DNA of 64,000 nt, taken from NCBI RefSeq assembly GCF_029639405.1, contig NZ_CP121274.1, positions 992,001 to 1,056,000 on the forward strand. Direction: 5' to 3'. The notes under the pieces were generated by a model. It made no database searches. It saw nothing but the letters and a program-made list of their open reading frames with translations, and had not been told where the DNA came from. Of the stretch, positions 47,628 through 56,789 are shown one piece after another. The translations under genes were made by a program, and so were the position numbers. The stretch comes from Microbacterium proteolyticum (GTDB lineage Bacteria > Actinomycetota > Actinomycetes > Actinomycetales > Microbacteriaceae). Each line of letters opens with the position of its first letter. Within the stretch, counting starts at the first letter, position 1.

Positions 47628-48158
47628 ATGGGCACTGATGCAGACCTCGACGCGTCGCGCCCGCGGCGCGCGAGCGACTTCCCGTACCGCTCCGAACTGC
47701 TGGCCAACCTCAGCGCGCTGATCCTGTTGTGGGAGTCCCCCCGCTTCCAGGGCGAGATCCTCGCCAAGAGCGGCGAAGCCATCGATCAGCCGGCGCACGC
47801 CACGCTTCGGCACCTTCTCGCCTGGGGCCCGATGCGCCCCTCCGCCCTCGCCGACGCGCTGGGCACGGGCGCGTCCTACGTCAGCAAGATCGTCCGCCGA
47901 CTCGAAGCGAACGGGTGGGTGGAACGGACGACCGACCCGTCGGACGGACGGGCGACGCTCATCGCCCTCACCGCGGACGGCGAAGTCGCGGCCCACGGCG
48001 TGTACGCGCTCGGCGACCGGATGATCGCCGAGGTCCTCGACGGGTGGCCGGAGGAAGACGTCCAGACCTACACCGACCTGACGACGAGATTCGCGAAGGA
48101 TGCCATCGCCTCCGGCGAGCGCATGCGGGAGCGCGGCCTCCGCCCTCTCGACACCTGA
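47628..48158 (+). CDS. MarR family transcriptional regulator
   Basis: A winged-helix repressor of about 176 residues ([20 protein letters not shown] and the wing [19 protein letters not shown]). The ATG at 47628 is the best start for the family length. Matching operator pairs upstream of it and upstream of the next gene indicate that it controls itself, the SnoaL-like gene and the short-chain dehydrogenase. Confidence 0.88.
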   Translation: MGTDADLDASRPRRASDFPYRSELLANLSALILLWESPRFQGEILAKSGEAIDQPAHATLRHLLAWGPMRPSALADALGTGASYVSKIVRRLEANGWVERTTDPSDGRATLIALTADGEVAAHGVYALGDRMIAEVLDGWPEEDVQTYTDLTTRFAKDAIASGERMRERGLRPLDT

Positions 48159-48175
48159 CCCTCTCTCCCTGTTCA

Positions 48176-48217
48176 TGTCCTGCAGGACAGCATCCGTGCT
48201 ACCGTCCCACAGGACAG
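48176..48217. promoter_or_regulatory. Pair of MarR operators before the dehydrogenase gene
   Basis: TGTCC-TGCA-GGACA (48176-48189), a perfect 14 bp palindrome, and GTCC-CACA-GGAC (48204-48215) have centres about 28 bp apart. Confidence 0.78.
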
Positions 48218-48268
48218 CATTCGGCGTCCCCGCCGCGCGGACGCCATCGAACGAGGGAAGAGGCATGC

Positions 48269-49054
48269 ATGCCGAACACGGATCGCGACCGCCTGGACGG
48301 CCGCCGCACGCTGGTGACCGGGGGAACGAAGGGGGCGGGCAAGGCCGTCGTCGAGCGGCTGCGTGAACTCGGGGCCGACGTGTGGGTGTCGGCCCGCTCG
48401 ATGCCCGACGGCTACACGCACCCGGACCGCTTCATCGCGGCCGACACCTCCACCACGGCAGGCACCGACCACGTCGCCGCCGAGATGCAGAAGGTCGGCG
48501 GGGTCGACATCCTCGTGCACGTCGTGGGCGGCTCCTCCACCCCGGCGGGAGGTTTCGCGGCCGTCCCCGAAGACCAGTGGATCGCCGAGCTCCAGCTGAA
48601 CTTCCTGGGTGCGGTGCGGCTGGATCGCGCGCTCATCCCCGACATGATCGCGAAGGGATCGGGCGTCGTGGTGCACGTTACGTCGATCCAGCGTCAGATG
48701 CCCCAGTGGGAGTCGACCCTCCCGTACGCCGCGGCCAAGGCCGCGCTCCGCACCTACAGCAAGGGCCTGGCGACCGAACTCGCACCGCAGGGCGTGCGTG
48801 TGAACGCGGTCAGCCCCGGCGGCATCCGCACCGAGGGGACCCAGGACTTCTACGAGCGCATCGCCGAAGCCAACGGCATCAGCGTGGATGCCGCGCTCCA
48901 CCACGTCATGGACTCGCTCGGCGGCGTGCCCCTCGGGCGTTTCGCCGAGACGGAAGAGGTCGCCGACCTCGTCGGCTTCCTCGTCTCCGACCGCGCATCG
49001 GGGATCGTCGGGACCGAGATGGTGATCGACGGGGGCACGGTCCGCACGGTCTGA
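48269..49054 (+). CDS. Short-chain dehydrogenase/reductase, MarR-controlled
   Basis: An NAD(P)-dependent oxidoreductase of 261 residues. The cofactor loop is [18 protein letters not shown], the catalytic Ser lies in [12 protein letters not shown] and the YxxxK motif is YAAAK. The C-terminal [20 protein letters not shown] is typical. The ATG at 48269 follows GAGGGAAGAGG. Its promoter carries the same twin operators as the MarR/SnoaL-like promoter. The pair of enzymes and regulator suggests a response to a small organic compound, not identified. Confidence 0.9.
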   Translation: MPNTDRDRLDGRRTLVTGGTKGAGKAVVERLRELGADVWVSARSMPDGYTHPDRFIAADTSTTAGTDHVAAEMQKVGGVDILVHVVGGSSTPAGGFAAVPEDQWIAELQLNFLGAVRLDRALIPDMIAKGSGVVVHVTSIQRQMPQWESTLPYAAAKAALRTYSKGLATELAPQGVRVNAVSPGGIRTEGTQDFYERIAEANGISVDAALHHVMDSLGGVPLGRFAETEEVADLVGFLVSDRASGIVGTEMVIDGGTVRTV

Positions 49055-49085
49055 TCGGCCGGGCGAGCCTGCACCGCTGTGGTGT

Positions 49086-49844
49086 TCAGTCGAACGCCCC
49101 GTCGATCGTCAGCCCACCGTCGACCCGCAGCGTCGCCCCATTGATGAAAGCGGCGTCATCTGACAGCAGGAAGCGAATGGCTCGGGCGATCTCGTCGGGT
49201 TCGGCAAGTCGTCCGAGCGGCGTCCGGGCCACGAGCGATGACTCGTCGAGCGTCCCGGCCCGGAGCCCCGACAGCACCATCTCGGTGCGGACGTATCCCG
49301 GGGCGACCGCGTTGACCCGGATGCCCTGGCGGCCCCATTCCGACGCGAGCGTGCGGGTGAGCCCGAGGATCCCGGACTTCGCCGTCGTGTAGGCGATGCG
49401 ACCGGGCAGACCGAACGTCGACCCCACGGAGGCGATGTTCACGACCGACGACCCCGGACCCATCAGCGGGTGCAGCACCTGCAGGAGCGTGAAGGCTCCC
49501 GTGAGGTGCACGGCGAGGTGCAGGTCCCATGCGGCCCGCTCGAAGTGCTCCGCGGCCCCACGCGAGATGATCCCCGCGGCCGACACGACTCCGGCGACGC
49601 GCAGGCCGCCCGATGCCAGCAGCGCTCCGAACGCCGCCACGGCCGCGGCATCCGTCACATCGAGGGGAGCGATCAGGTGCCCTCCGTCGACGGGATGGGC
49701 GACGTCGAGGTCCGAAGCGAGGGTCGTGATCCCTTCGGGACGGAGGTCCACCAGCACGAGGCGGGTACCGGCCGCCGCCAGCTGGCGCGCCGTCGCCGCG
49801 CCGATTCCCTGACCTGCTCCCGTGACGACCGTGACCGCGGACAT
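49086..49844 (-). CDS. Short-chain dehydrogenase/reductase of the sugar locus
   Basis: An NAD(P)-dependent oxidoreductase of 252 residues. It has TGAGQGIGAATARQLAAAG for cofactor, NIASVGSTFGLPGRIAYTTA with catalytic Ser and YTTAK, and the usual C-terminal INGATLRVDGGLT. The ATG at 49844 overlaps the stop of the HAD gene (TGATG). It is the last gene of a five-gene minus-strand operon: zinc dehydrogenase, two transketolase subunits, HAD protein, this enzyme. It probably oxidises or reduces a sugar intermediate. Confidence 0.9.
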   Translation of the reverse strand: MSAVTVVTGAGQGIGAATARQLAAAGTRLVLVDLRPEGITTLASDLDVAHPVDGGHLIAPLDVTDAAAVAAFGALLASGGLRVAGVVSAAGIISRGAAEHFERAAWDLHLAVHLTGAFTLLQVLHPLMGPGSSVVNIASVGSTFGLPGRIAYTTAKSGILGLTRTLASEWGRQGIRVNAVAPGYVRTEMVLSGLRAGTLDESSLVARTPLGRLAEPDEIARAIRFLLSDDAAFINGATLRVDGGLTIDGAFD

Positions 49845-50374
49845 CACACGCCCCCGTCGTAACGAGCGAGGTTGTCGTAGTAGCCGCTGGAGACGTAGGC
49901 GCCGGGTATTCCGAACTCCTCGTACATCGCCACGATGCGGCGGTTGTCGTCGATCGCGAGGACGGGACGGATGGATGCCGCGAGAAGCTTCGCGACCTCG
50001 ATCCGCTTGTAGTCCACCGCGTGCGTGTCGCGGTCGGAGTCGTCGGCCGGTCGGCACACGAGCATGTCCCACCGGATCCGGTGCCGCCGCAGCCATTCCA
50101 CCGTCGTCGGGGCGACGGCGTCGATGCGGCCGGTAAGGATGACGACGGGGACGTCGGGGTGGAGCGCAGACAGAAGGCGCGCGCCCGTCTCCAGCGGTGT
50201 GTCCGCGTCCACGGCCGCGTAGAAGCCGTCCCAGTCCGGCTCCTCCAGGTGCAGATGGTGCTGCCGGTGCGACGCATCCGCCAGCACGCCGTCGAGGTCG
50301 AAGAGCAGGACGTCGCCTTCGATGGCGCGGCCCTCGTCGGCGAGGTGCCAGTTCGCGGGGAGCGTGGTGGTCAT
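49844..50374 (-). CDS. HAD family phosphatase-like protein
   Basis: About 176 residues. HAD motif I is LLFDLDGVLADASHRQHHL with both aspartates, motif II is VVILTGRIDAV and motif IV is VLAIDDNRRIV. The form resembles the phosphatase half of polynucleotide kinases, but in this operon a sugar-phosphate substrate is more likely. Its start overlaps the transketolase C-subunit stop (ATGA). Confidence 0.85.
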   Translation of the reverse strand: MTTTLPANWHLADEGRAIEGDVLLFDLDGVLADASHRQHHLHLEEPDWDGFYAAVDADTPLETGARLLSALHPDVPVVILTGRIDAVAPTTVEWLRRHRIRWDMLVCRPADDSDRDTHAVDYKRIEVAKLLAASIRPVLAIDDNRRIVAMYEEFGIPGAYVSSGYYDNLARYDGGV

Positions 50375-51351
50375 GCCAGCGCCTCTCGTGCCACGGCTTC
50401 GAGGCCGGCGGCATCCAGTCGGTAGTGGGCGTAGAGATGGGTGGGGGGCGCGATCAGGCTGAACTCGTCGTGGATGCCATGCCGCACCAGCCGTGCACCG
50501 CCGGGGTTCTCGGCAAGGACTTCCGCGACGGCCGACCCGAGGCCGCCGAGGATGTTGTGCTCCTCGGCGGTGATCAGGATGCCGGTGCGACCGGCGACCG
50601 CGCGGACCAGTTCGACGTCGAGCGGTTTGATCGTCGGCATGTCGACGACGCCAGCCGAGATGCCGGCCGCCCGGAGGCGTGCGGCGGCTTCGAGCGCGGG
50701 GTGGACGAGCGTTCCACAGGCGACGAAGGTGACGTCGGTGCCACGCTCGTGCTCGATGCCCTTGCCGAACTCGAACACCGTGTCGTCGTCGTAGATCTGC
50801 GGGTCGCGACCGCGGCTGATGCGGAAGTAGATCGGTTCCGGCCAGGACGCCGACGCGCGGATCGCGGCCCGGAGCTGGGGGCCGTCCGCGGGAGACACCA
50901 CGGTGAGCCCCGCGATCGCACGCATCGTGGAGATGTCCTCCGTGGCGTGATGGCTGGTGCCGTAGAAGCCCAGGGCGATACCGGTGTGGTGTCCGATGAG
51001 TCGCACGGGGAGCTTCGTGTACGCGACGTCCATCCGGATCTGCTCGCAGCACAGCAGACCGAGGAACGACGCGAAGGTCGCGACGAACGGGGTGACGCCG
51101 GCCGTCGCCATGCCGGCTGCGGCGGAGACCATGTGCTGCTCCGAGATGCCGAACTGCACGAACCGTTCGGGATGCTTCTGCTCGAACGAGACGAGACCGT
51201 TGGAGTAGCTGAGATCGGCGGTGCCGGCGACGACCGGCTCCCCCGCCGCGACGAGATCGTCGAGTCCTTTCGAGAGGTAGTCGAGGCCCGGATTCAGCGC
51301 GTTGAGCGCGCGATACTGCCACGACCCGGGCTCGAGAGCGACCGTGCTCAT
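50371..51351 (-). CDS. Transketolase, C-terminal subunit
   Basis: The pyrimidine-binding and C-terminal domains of a two-gene transketolase, 326 residues. Family motifs are FGISEQHMVSAAAGMATAGV, with the glutamate that activates thiamine diphosphate, and ITAEEHNILGGLGSAVAEVL. The ATG at 51351 overlaps the N-subunit stop, so both subunits are made together. Split transketolases in catabolic operons act on special ketose phosphates; the apulose-4-phosphate enzyme AptA/AptB is a known example. The substrate here is open. Confidence 0.92.
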   Translation of the reverse strand: MSTVALEPGSWQYRALNALNPGLDYLSKGLDDLVAAGEPVVAGTADLSYSNGLVSFEQKHPERFVQFGISEQHMVSAAAGMATAGVTPFVATFASFLGLLCCEQIRMDVAYTKLPVRLIGHHTGIALGFYGTSHHATEDISTMRAIAGLTVVSPADGPQLRAAIRASASWPEPIYFRISRGRDPQIYDDDTVFEFGKGIEHERGTDVTFVACGTLVHPALEAAARLRAAGISAGVVDMPTIKPLDVELVRAVAGRTGILITAEEHNILGGLGSAVAEVLAENPGGARLVRHGIHDEFSLIAPPTHLYAHYRLDAAGLEAVAREALA

Positions 51352-52196
51352 GCCGACACCCCCGTGATCTCCTCGATCGCCCGTCGACCGTCCACCGGGT
51401 CGAGGTATCCGAGATGCCACCCGGGTTCGCTCTCCATGTACGACACGCCCTTCCCCTTCTTGGTGTGGGCGACGATGCACGTCGGCACCCCGTCCGACCG
51501 CGGACCCTTCGCTTCGTGGAGCACTTCTCGCACGCGGGCGACGTCGTGCCCGTCGACCTCGACCACCCGCCAGCCGAATGCGCGCCACTTGTCGGCGAGC
51601 GGTTCGATGCCCGTGACCTCGTCGACCGCGCCGTCGAGTTGATAACCGTTGCGATCGACGATCGCGACCAGCCGGTCGAGGCGGTGGTGGGCGGCCGACA
51701 GCGCCGCCTCCCATACCTGCCCCTCCTGCATCTCACCGTCGCCCACCATGACGAACACCGAGAAGTCCCGGCCGGTCATGCGGCCGGCGAGCGCCATGCC
51801 GGCACCGTTCGAGAGGGCGTGTCCGATCGAGCCCGAGCTGAAGTCGATGCCCGGGATCTTCGTCATGTCGGGGTGGTCGCCGAAAGCGCTCCCGAGGTGC
51901 GCGTAGTCGTCGAGGGCCTCGGGCGCGTAATAGCCGAGGTCGGCGAGCACCGGGTACAGGCCGACGGCCGCGTGCCCCTTCCCCATCAGGAAGCGGTCGC
52001 GGTCGGGCCAGTCCGGGCGCGCCGGGTCGATGGTCATGACGTCGTAGAAGAGCGCGGCGAAGATCTCGGCCGCGGAGAAGACGGAGCTGTAGTGCCCGAC
52101 CTTCGCGATCTCGATGAGGCGCACCGTCTCGGTACGGATGAAGTCGGCGCGGTCGCGCAGGAGCGTGTCCACGTCGGGAGCGGTGGGGGAGGTCAT
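51348..52196 (-). CDS. Transketolase, N-terminal subunit
   Basis: The diphosphate-binding half of transketolase, 282 residues. It shows SSVFSAAEIFAALFYDVM, FLMGKGHAAVGLYPVLADLG and the thiamine-diphosphate/metal motif VMVGDGEMQEGQVWEAALSA ending in DRNGYQLDG. It pairs with the next gene. The zinc dehydrogenase gene lies 15 bp upstream in the same operon. Confidence 0.92.
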   Translation of the reverse strand: MTSPTAPDVDTLLRDRADFIRTETVRLIEIAKVGHYSSVFSAAEIFAALFYDVMTIDPARPDWPDRDRFLMGKGHAAVGLYPVLADLGYYAPEALDDYAHLGSAFGDHPDMTKIPGIDFSSGSIGHALSNGAGMALAGRMTGRDFSVFVMVGDGEMQEGQVWEAALSAAHHRLDRLVAIVDRNGYQLDGAVDEVTGIEPLADKWRAFGWRVVEVDGHDVARVREVLHEAKGPRSDGVPTCIVAHTKKGKGVSYMESEPGWHLGYLDPVDGRRAIEEITGVSA

Positions 52197-52211
52197 TTCA
52201 GCCTTTCGTTC

Positions 52212-53303
52212 TCAGAAGACGACGAGGGTTCGCGCGCCGGTGCCGGCCCGGAGGTCGGCGATCCCGTCGTTGATGCGGTCGAGCGGGATGCGGCGTCCGA
52301 CGAGGGCCTCGAGTTCGAGTCGGCCCTCGAGGTAGGCGTCGACGAGCAGCGGAATGTCGCGGGACGGCACGATCGACCCGGCCCGCACCCCGTGGACGCC
52401 CTTTCCGGCGTGCAGGTGACCAGCGGGCACGGTGATCTCGGCCGTGTCGCCGAACACACCCACGGCCCAGACTGTGCCACCGCGCACGGTGAGATCGAGC
52501 GCTGTGCCGACGAGTGCCGGGATGCCGACGGCCTCGAACGCGTGGTCCACTCCCCCGCCGGTCCACGACGAGACGAGGGCTGCGACGTCGGGTTCGCGGT
52601 CGGAGTTGACCGTGTGCGTGGCGCCGAACCGCGTGCGGGCGAGCTCGAGTCGCGCGTCGCTGCGGTCGATCGCGATGATGCTCGTCGCCCCCGCGAGCGC
52701 GGCGCCCTGGCAGACGTTGAGCCCGACACCGCCGCAGCCGATGACGGCGATGTGGTCGCCCGGCCCGATCCCCGCCACGGTCGTCGCGCTGCCCACACCG
52801 GTGGCGACCGCGCATCCGAGCAGGGCGGCCAGGTCGAGTGGCATCCGGTCGTCGATGACGGTGACGGCGCTGTGGTGGAGCACCATCTCCTCGGCGTAGC
52901 CGGCGATGCTGGTCCACTGGTGCACCTCGGCACCGTCGATGCTCAGGCGCGGTTCCTCGGATTCGCCGCGCATCGTGGCCTCGCGGTCCTGGCACATCGC
53001 CGGTCGACCCGATACGCACATGCGGCACGCTCCGCACGACACGACGAAGCAGGCCACGACGTGGTCGCCCGGCCGGATTCCGGTCACGTCGACGCCGATC
53101 TCGGTGACGACGCCGGCGGCCTCGTGACCGAGCACGATCGGCATGGGGCGTTGGACGAGGCCGTCGACGACGTGGAGGTCCGAGTGGCACAACCCCACGG
53201 CGCTCGTCCGGACGCGGACCTCGTCGCCGCGCAGGGTCGAGGGTGTGTCGACGTTCCCGACGGTGAGATCCTGGCCTGGTGCGGTGAGCAGCGCTGCTCG
53301 CAC
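52212..53303 (-). CDS. Zinc-dependent alcohol dehydrogenase (operon leader)
   Basis: A medium-chain dehydrogenase of 363 residues. The catalytic zinc ligands are visible (GLCHSDLHVVDG, LGHEAAGVV), as is the structural zinc cysteine set (CGACRMCVSGRPAMC). The Rossmann loop is IGCGGVGLNVCQGAAL. The GTG at 53303 follows GGGAGGGA. It is the first gene of the transketolase operon and is divergent from the FGGY kinase with two RpiR-like operators between. It is likely to oxidise a polyol or sugar alcohol. Confidence 0.92.
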   Translation of the reverse strand: MRAALLTAPGQDLTVGNVDTPSTLRGDEVRVRTSAVGLCHSDLHVVDGLVQRPMPIVLGHEAAGVVTEIGVDVTGIRPGDHVVACFVVSCGACRMCVSGRPAMCQDREATMRGESEEPRLSIDGAEVHQWTSIAGYAEEMVLHHSAVTVIDDRMPLDLAALLGCAVATGVGSATTVAGIGPGDHIAVIGCGGVGLNVCQGAALAGATSIIAIDRSDARLELARTRFGATHTVNSDREPDVAALVSSWTGGGVDHAFEAVGIPALVGTALDLTVRGGTVWAVGVFGDTAEITVPAGHLHAGKGVHGVRAGSIVPSRDIPLLVDAYLEGRLELEALVGRRIPLDRINDGIADLRAGTGARTLVVF

Positions 53304-53322
53304 GGTCCCTCCCGGAGGCTTA

Positions 53323-53367
53323 CGGAAATTCTTTCCGACAAAGTATTGCGATAGAAAATTACTTCCG
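53323..53367. promoter_or_regulatory. Two RpiR-type operators in the kinase/dehydrogenase promoter
   Basis: CGGAAA-TTC-TTTCCG (53323-53337) is perfect, and AGAAAATTACTTCCG (53353-53367) matches it at 11 of 15 positions. Their centres are 30 bp apart. They lie in the 123 bp between the divergent starts, and the RpiR gene is 1.6 kb away. Confidence 0.6.
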
Positions 53368-53426
53368 TCACTCTAGGGAGAACGGAATGATCCGTCAACA
53401 ACACGAAGAAGTGGACTGACTCACCG

Positions 53427-54926
53427 ATGAACCCGACACACGTGATGGCGCTCGACGCCGGAACCGGCAGTGTCCGCGCGATCCTCTTCGACCGGGGAGG
53501 CTCCATCGCGGGGATCGCTCAAGAGGAGTTCCCCCAGCACTACCCACAGCCGGGCTGGGTCGAGCACGACGCCTCGGACATCTGGACCGCACAGGTGCGC
53601 GTGGCGCACGCCGTCCTCGAGAAGACCGGGATTCCGGCCGAAGCGATCGCTGCGATCGGGATCACCAACCAACGAGAGACGATCGTCGTCTGGGACCGGA
53701 CGACCGGTGAGCCGGTCCACCGCGCACTCGTCTGGCAGGACGGGCGCACGACGGCCGACTGCGACGAGCTCATCCGCTCCGGCCAGACCGAACGGGTGCG
53801 CGCGGCGACGGGTCTTCCCATCGACAAGTACTTCTCCGCCACGAAACTGCGATGGATCCTCGACAACATCGAGGGCGTGCGCGAGCGCGCCGAGCGCGGA
53901 GAACTCGCGGCAGGGACCGTCGACTCCTGGCTGATCTGGAATCTCACCGACGGCGCGGCCCACGTCACGGACTATTCGAACGCGTCGAGGACTCTCGCCT
54001 TCAACATCTCGACCCTCGACTGGGACGACGACCTCCTCACCCTGTTCGACATCCCCCGCGCGATCCTCCCCGCGGTGCGCCCCTCGAGCGAGGTCTACGG
54101 CGTGACGGGCGAGGGAGCCGGCTTCGGCGCACCCATCCCCGTCGCGTCCGCCATCGGAGATCAGCAGGGGGCGCTGTTCGGGCAGGCCTGCTTCCGCTCC
54201 GGCGCCGTGAAGGCCACCTACGGCACGGGTGGTTCGGTCATGATGAACACCGGGCCCGAGCCCGTGTTCTCGGACGCCGGGCTCATCACCACGGTCGCCT
54301 GGGGCGTGGAGGGGCGCGTCGAGTACGCGCTGGAAGGCGTCTTCTTCGGCGTCGGAGCCACGGTGAAGTGGCTCCGCGACGAGCTCCGCATCATCGACGA
54401 CGCCTCCGACACGGCCGCGATCGCGGCATCCGTCGACGACACCGGAGGGGTCTACTTCGTTCCCGCCTTCACGGGCCTCGCGTCACCGCACTGGGACCCG
54501 CACGCGCGCGCGGCGCTCGTGGGGATGACCGGCGGCACCGGGCGCGCGCAGATCATCCGCGCGGCGATCGAGTCCATGAGCTATTCGTACCGCGACGTGA
54601 TCGACGCCATGGCCGCCGAATCGGGCCACCGCTTGCCCGCGCTCCGCGTCGACGGAGGGGCGGCCGCCAACGACTTCCACTTGCAGTTCCAGGCCGACCT
54701 TCTGGGCGTGCCGGTCCACCGACCCGTGGTCACCGAGTCGACGGCGCGCGGGGCGGCGTTCCTCGCCGGCCTGGCGGTCGGATTCTGGCCGTCACAACAG
54801 GCGCTCACGGACTCGATCGAGATCGAGCGGACCTTCGAACCGCGGATGCCGGAAGACCACCGCGAGGAGCTCTACGCCGGCTGGACGCGGGCCGTGGAAC
54901 GCGCGCGCCACTGGGTCCTCGGCTGA
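53427..54926 (+). CDS. FGGY family carbohydrate kinase (glycerol-kinase-like)
   Basis: Phosphorylates a sugar or polyol with ATP. The 499 residues follow the glycerol kinase layout: ALDAGTGSVRAILFD, FPQHYPQPGWVEHDASDIW, GDQQGALFGQACFRSGAVKA, YGTGGSVMMNTG and RVDGGAAANDFHLQFQADLL. The first phosphate loop reads DAGTGSVRA rather than the DQGTTSSRA usual in glycerol kinase, so the substrate may differ. It stands alone on the plus strand between two minus-strand operons and shares a promoter region with the transketolase operon. Confidence 0.88.
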   Translation: MNPTHVMALDAGTGSVRAILFDRGGSIAGIAQEEFPQHYPQPGWVEHDASDIWTAQVRVAHAVLEKTGIPAEAIAAIGITNQRETIVVWDRTTGEPVHRALVWQDGRTTADCDELIRSGQTERVRAATGLPIDKYFSATKLRWILDNIEGVRERAERGELAAGTVDSWLIWNLTDGAAHVTDYSNASRTLAFNISTLDWDDDLLTLFDIPRAILPAVRPSSEVYGVTGEGAGFGAPIPVASAIGDQQGALFGQACFRSGAVKATYGTGGSVMMNTGPEPVFSDAGLITTVAWGVEGRVEYALEGVFFGVGATVKWLRDELRIIDDASDTAAIAASVDDTGGVYFVPAFTGLASPHWDPHARAALVGMTGGTGRAQIIRAAIESMSYSYRDVIDAMAAESGHRLPALRVDGGAAANDFHLQFQADLLGVPVHRPVVTESTARGAAFLAGLAVGFWPSQQALTDSIEIERTFEPRMPEDHREELYAGWTRAVERARHWVLG

Positions 54927-54953
54927 GGAGGACGTTCGCAGCGGCAGCGGGCC

Positions 54954-55847
54954 TCAGTCTGCTGCCGCTGCGCCGCGCGTGGACTTGATGACCGAGAGGT
55001 AGCTCTCGCGGAGGTAGTCCGCGGTCTCCTCGTAGTACCGCGCAGCGTAGGCGGCATACAGCGCGTCCATGGCGAAAAGCTGTCCCCACTTGGCGGTGAC
55101 GCTCTCTCCGTACACGTCGCTCGACGCGACGGACGAGGCCGTCAGGAGGACGGTGTCGGCCGCTTGAGCCAGGCGCGATGACATGTTGGACGTGATCGCC
55201 ACCGTGTACGCCCCGTGGAACCGCGCGATCTCGGCGGTCGTGACCACCGACGTGGAGTCTCCGGAATCGCTGATCGCGATGAGCACGTCGGACGGACGCA
55301 AGGTCGCCGCACCCATGGACTGCGTGCTCTGGTCGCGGAAGAGGTGGCAGCGCTTGCCCGCGCGGACGAACCGCATGACGCCGTTCTCGGCCGACGTGGC
55401 CGACGACCCCATGGCGCTGAAGTAGAGCACCGGAGCCTCGTGGATCTTCTCGATCACGGCCTCGATCGCCTCGGGCGCCAGGCGTTCGGTCGTGCGACGG
55501 AGTGACTCGAGGCTGCCGTGCAGCACCTTCTCGATGATGTGGTCGGTCCCGTCGCCCTTCAGGACGCCCTCGTAGACCCAGTCCGAACGCTGCTCCGGCG
55601 CCGCGGACTCGCGTGAATAGATCGCCTGCGCGATGCCGAGCCGCAACTGGTTGTAACCGTCGAGCTCCAGCTCGCGGAGGAAGCGCGAGACCGTGGAGTC
55701 GGCGACGCCGGCACGATTCGCGAGTTCGGTGATGGACAAGCCCTGCGCCTGCTCGGGGTCGGCCAGGATCGCGTCGGCGACTCCGCGGAGGGCGGGGCTC
55801 AGCGACGAGGACTTCCGCGAGATGCGGTGCAGGAGGTTAGTGCCCAT
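54954..55847 (-). CDS. RpiR/MurR family regulator (HTH and SIS domains)
   Basis: About 297 residues. An N-terminal RpiR helix-turn-helix (LSITELANRAGVADSTVSRF) is followed by a SIS domain that senses a sugar phosphate (LYFSAMGSSATSAENGVMRF and LIAISDSGDSTSVV). ATG 55847 is preferred over GTG 55862. It overlaps the 3' end of the D-2-hydroxyacid dehydrogenase gene and is the last gene of the large minus-strand operon. It is the probable regulator of the whole sugar locus, acting at the sites near 53.3 kb. Confidence 0.88.
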   Translation of the reverse strand: MGTNLLHRISRKSSSLSPALRGVADAILADPEQAQGLSITELANRAGVADSTVSRFLRELELDGYNQLRLGIAQAIYSRESAAPEQRSDWVYEGVLKGDGTDHIIEKVLHGSLESLRRTTERLAPEAIEAVIEKIHEAPVLYFSAMGSSATSAENGVMRFVRAGKRCHLFRDQSTQSMGAATLRPSDVLIAISDSGDSTSVVTTAEIARFHGAYTVAITSNMSSRLAQAADTVLLTASSVASSDVYGESVTAKWGQLFAMDALYAAYAARYYEETADYLRESYLSVIKSTRGAAAAD

Positions 55848-56784
55848 CGAACTCTCGCCCACGGGCCGAGTCTAGGCGTTCGATGAGCTGGCGTACCGCT
55901 GCTTCCATGGCTCGGTCCACGCTCTCGGAGGTGTACCCGCCGATGTGGGGAGTGCCGATGAAGAGCGGATGCCGGGTGAGCGGCGTGTCCCCCGGAGGCT
56001 CGGGGTCGAACACGTCCGCGGCGTAGCGCGCGAGTCGTCCGTCGTCGAGGGCCTCGAGCACAGCGCGGTCGTCGACGAGCGCGGCCCGCGCGGTGTTGAC
56101 GAGGATCGCCCGCGGGCGCAGCTGCGCGATGACCGACCGATCGATCAGGGGGCGCTCGCCCGGCGGGGCGTGAAGGGAGAGCACGTCGGCGCTTCGCAGA
56201 ACCTCGGCTTGCGAGGCGTAACGGAAGCCGGGCAGCTCGAACGCGGCATCCGGGTAGGCGTCGAAACCGATGACCTCCATTCCGATCGCCACCGCCATCC
56301 GTGCGACACGACGACCGATCTGACCGCACCCGATGATGCCGAGGGTGCGCCCGGCGAGCTCGACGCCCTGCGTACGCTCCCAGCGCCCCTCGCGGATCGC
56401 CTGAGCCGCGGCCGGAACGGACCGCGCCGAGGCGAGGATGAGGGCGACCGCGAGTTCGGCGACGCCCTGCGCGTTCGCGGCGGGCGCGCGGAGGACGTCG
56501 ATGCCGAGTTCCGCCGCCGCGCCGATGTCGATCGCGTCCGCGCCGACGCCGTTCCGGGAGATCACGCGGAGGCGGGGCGCCGAGCGGAGGAGATCCGCAC
56601 CGATCGGCTCGATTCCGGCGACGTACCCGACGGCGGTGGCCATGGCATCCCTCTGCTCCCGCACGGAGGGCACGCGCCCCGGGGCGGGGATGACGACGTC
56701 ATACCCCGCCTCGGAGAGCCACGCGAGTGAGGGATGCCCCGGCGCGGAACGCGGGGTGACGAGGACCCGCGGGCGCTCTGCCAT
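55837..56784 (-). CDS. D-2-hydroxyacid dehydrogenase
   Basis: An NAD(P)-dependent enzyme of 315 residues from the phosphoglycerate/glyoxylate reductase family. It has the nucleotide loop GIIGCGQIGRRVARMAVAIG, the catalytic arginine in VNTARAALVDDRA, and glutamate and histidine in DVFDPEPPGDTPL and GTPHIGGYTSES. In this operon it could reduce a 2-keto acid released by the KDPG-type aldolase or oxidise a sugar acid. Direction and substrate are not known. Confidence 0.9.
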   Translation of the reverse strand: MAERPRVLVTPRSAPGHPSLAWLSEAGYDVVIPAPGRVPSVREQRDAMATAVGYVAGIEPIGADLLRSAPRLRVISRNGVGADAIDIGAAAELGIDVLRAPAANAQGVAELAVALILASARSVPAAAQAIREGRWERTQGVELAGRTLGIIGCGQIGRRVARMAVAIGMEVIGFDAYPDAAFELPGFRYASQAEVLRSADVLSLHAPPGERPLIDRSVIAQLRPRAILVNTARAALVDDRAVLEALDDGRLARYAADVFDPEPPGDTPLTRHPLFIGTPHIGGYTSESVDRAMEAAVRQLIERLDSARGREFDGH

Positions 56785-56789
56785 CGGGA

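Noticed and set aside
50371..52196. Sulfoquinovose transketolase pathway
   Set aside because: A split transketolase alone is not enough. No sulfo-sugar isomerase, sulfonate exporter or sulfolactaldehyde enzyme is recognisable.
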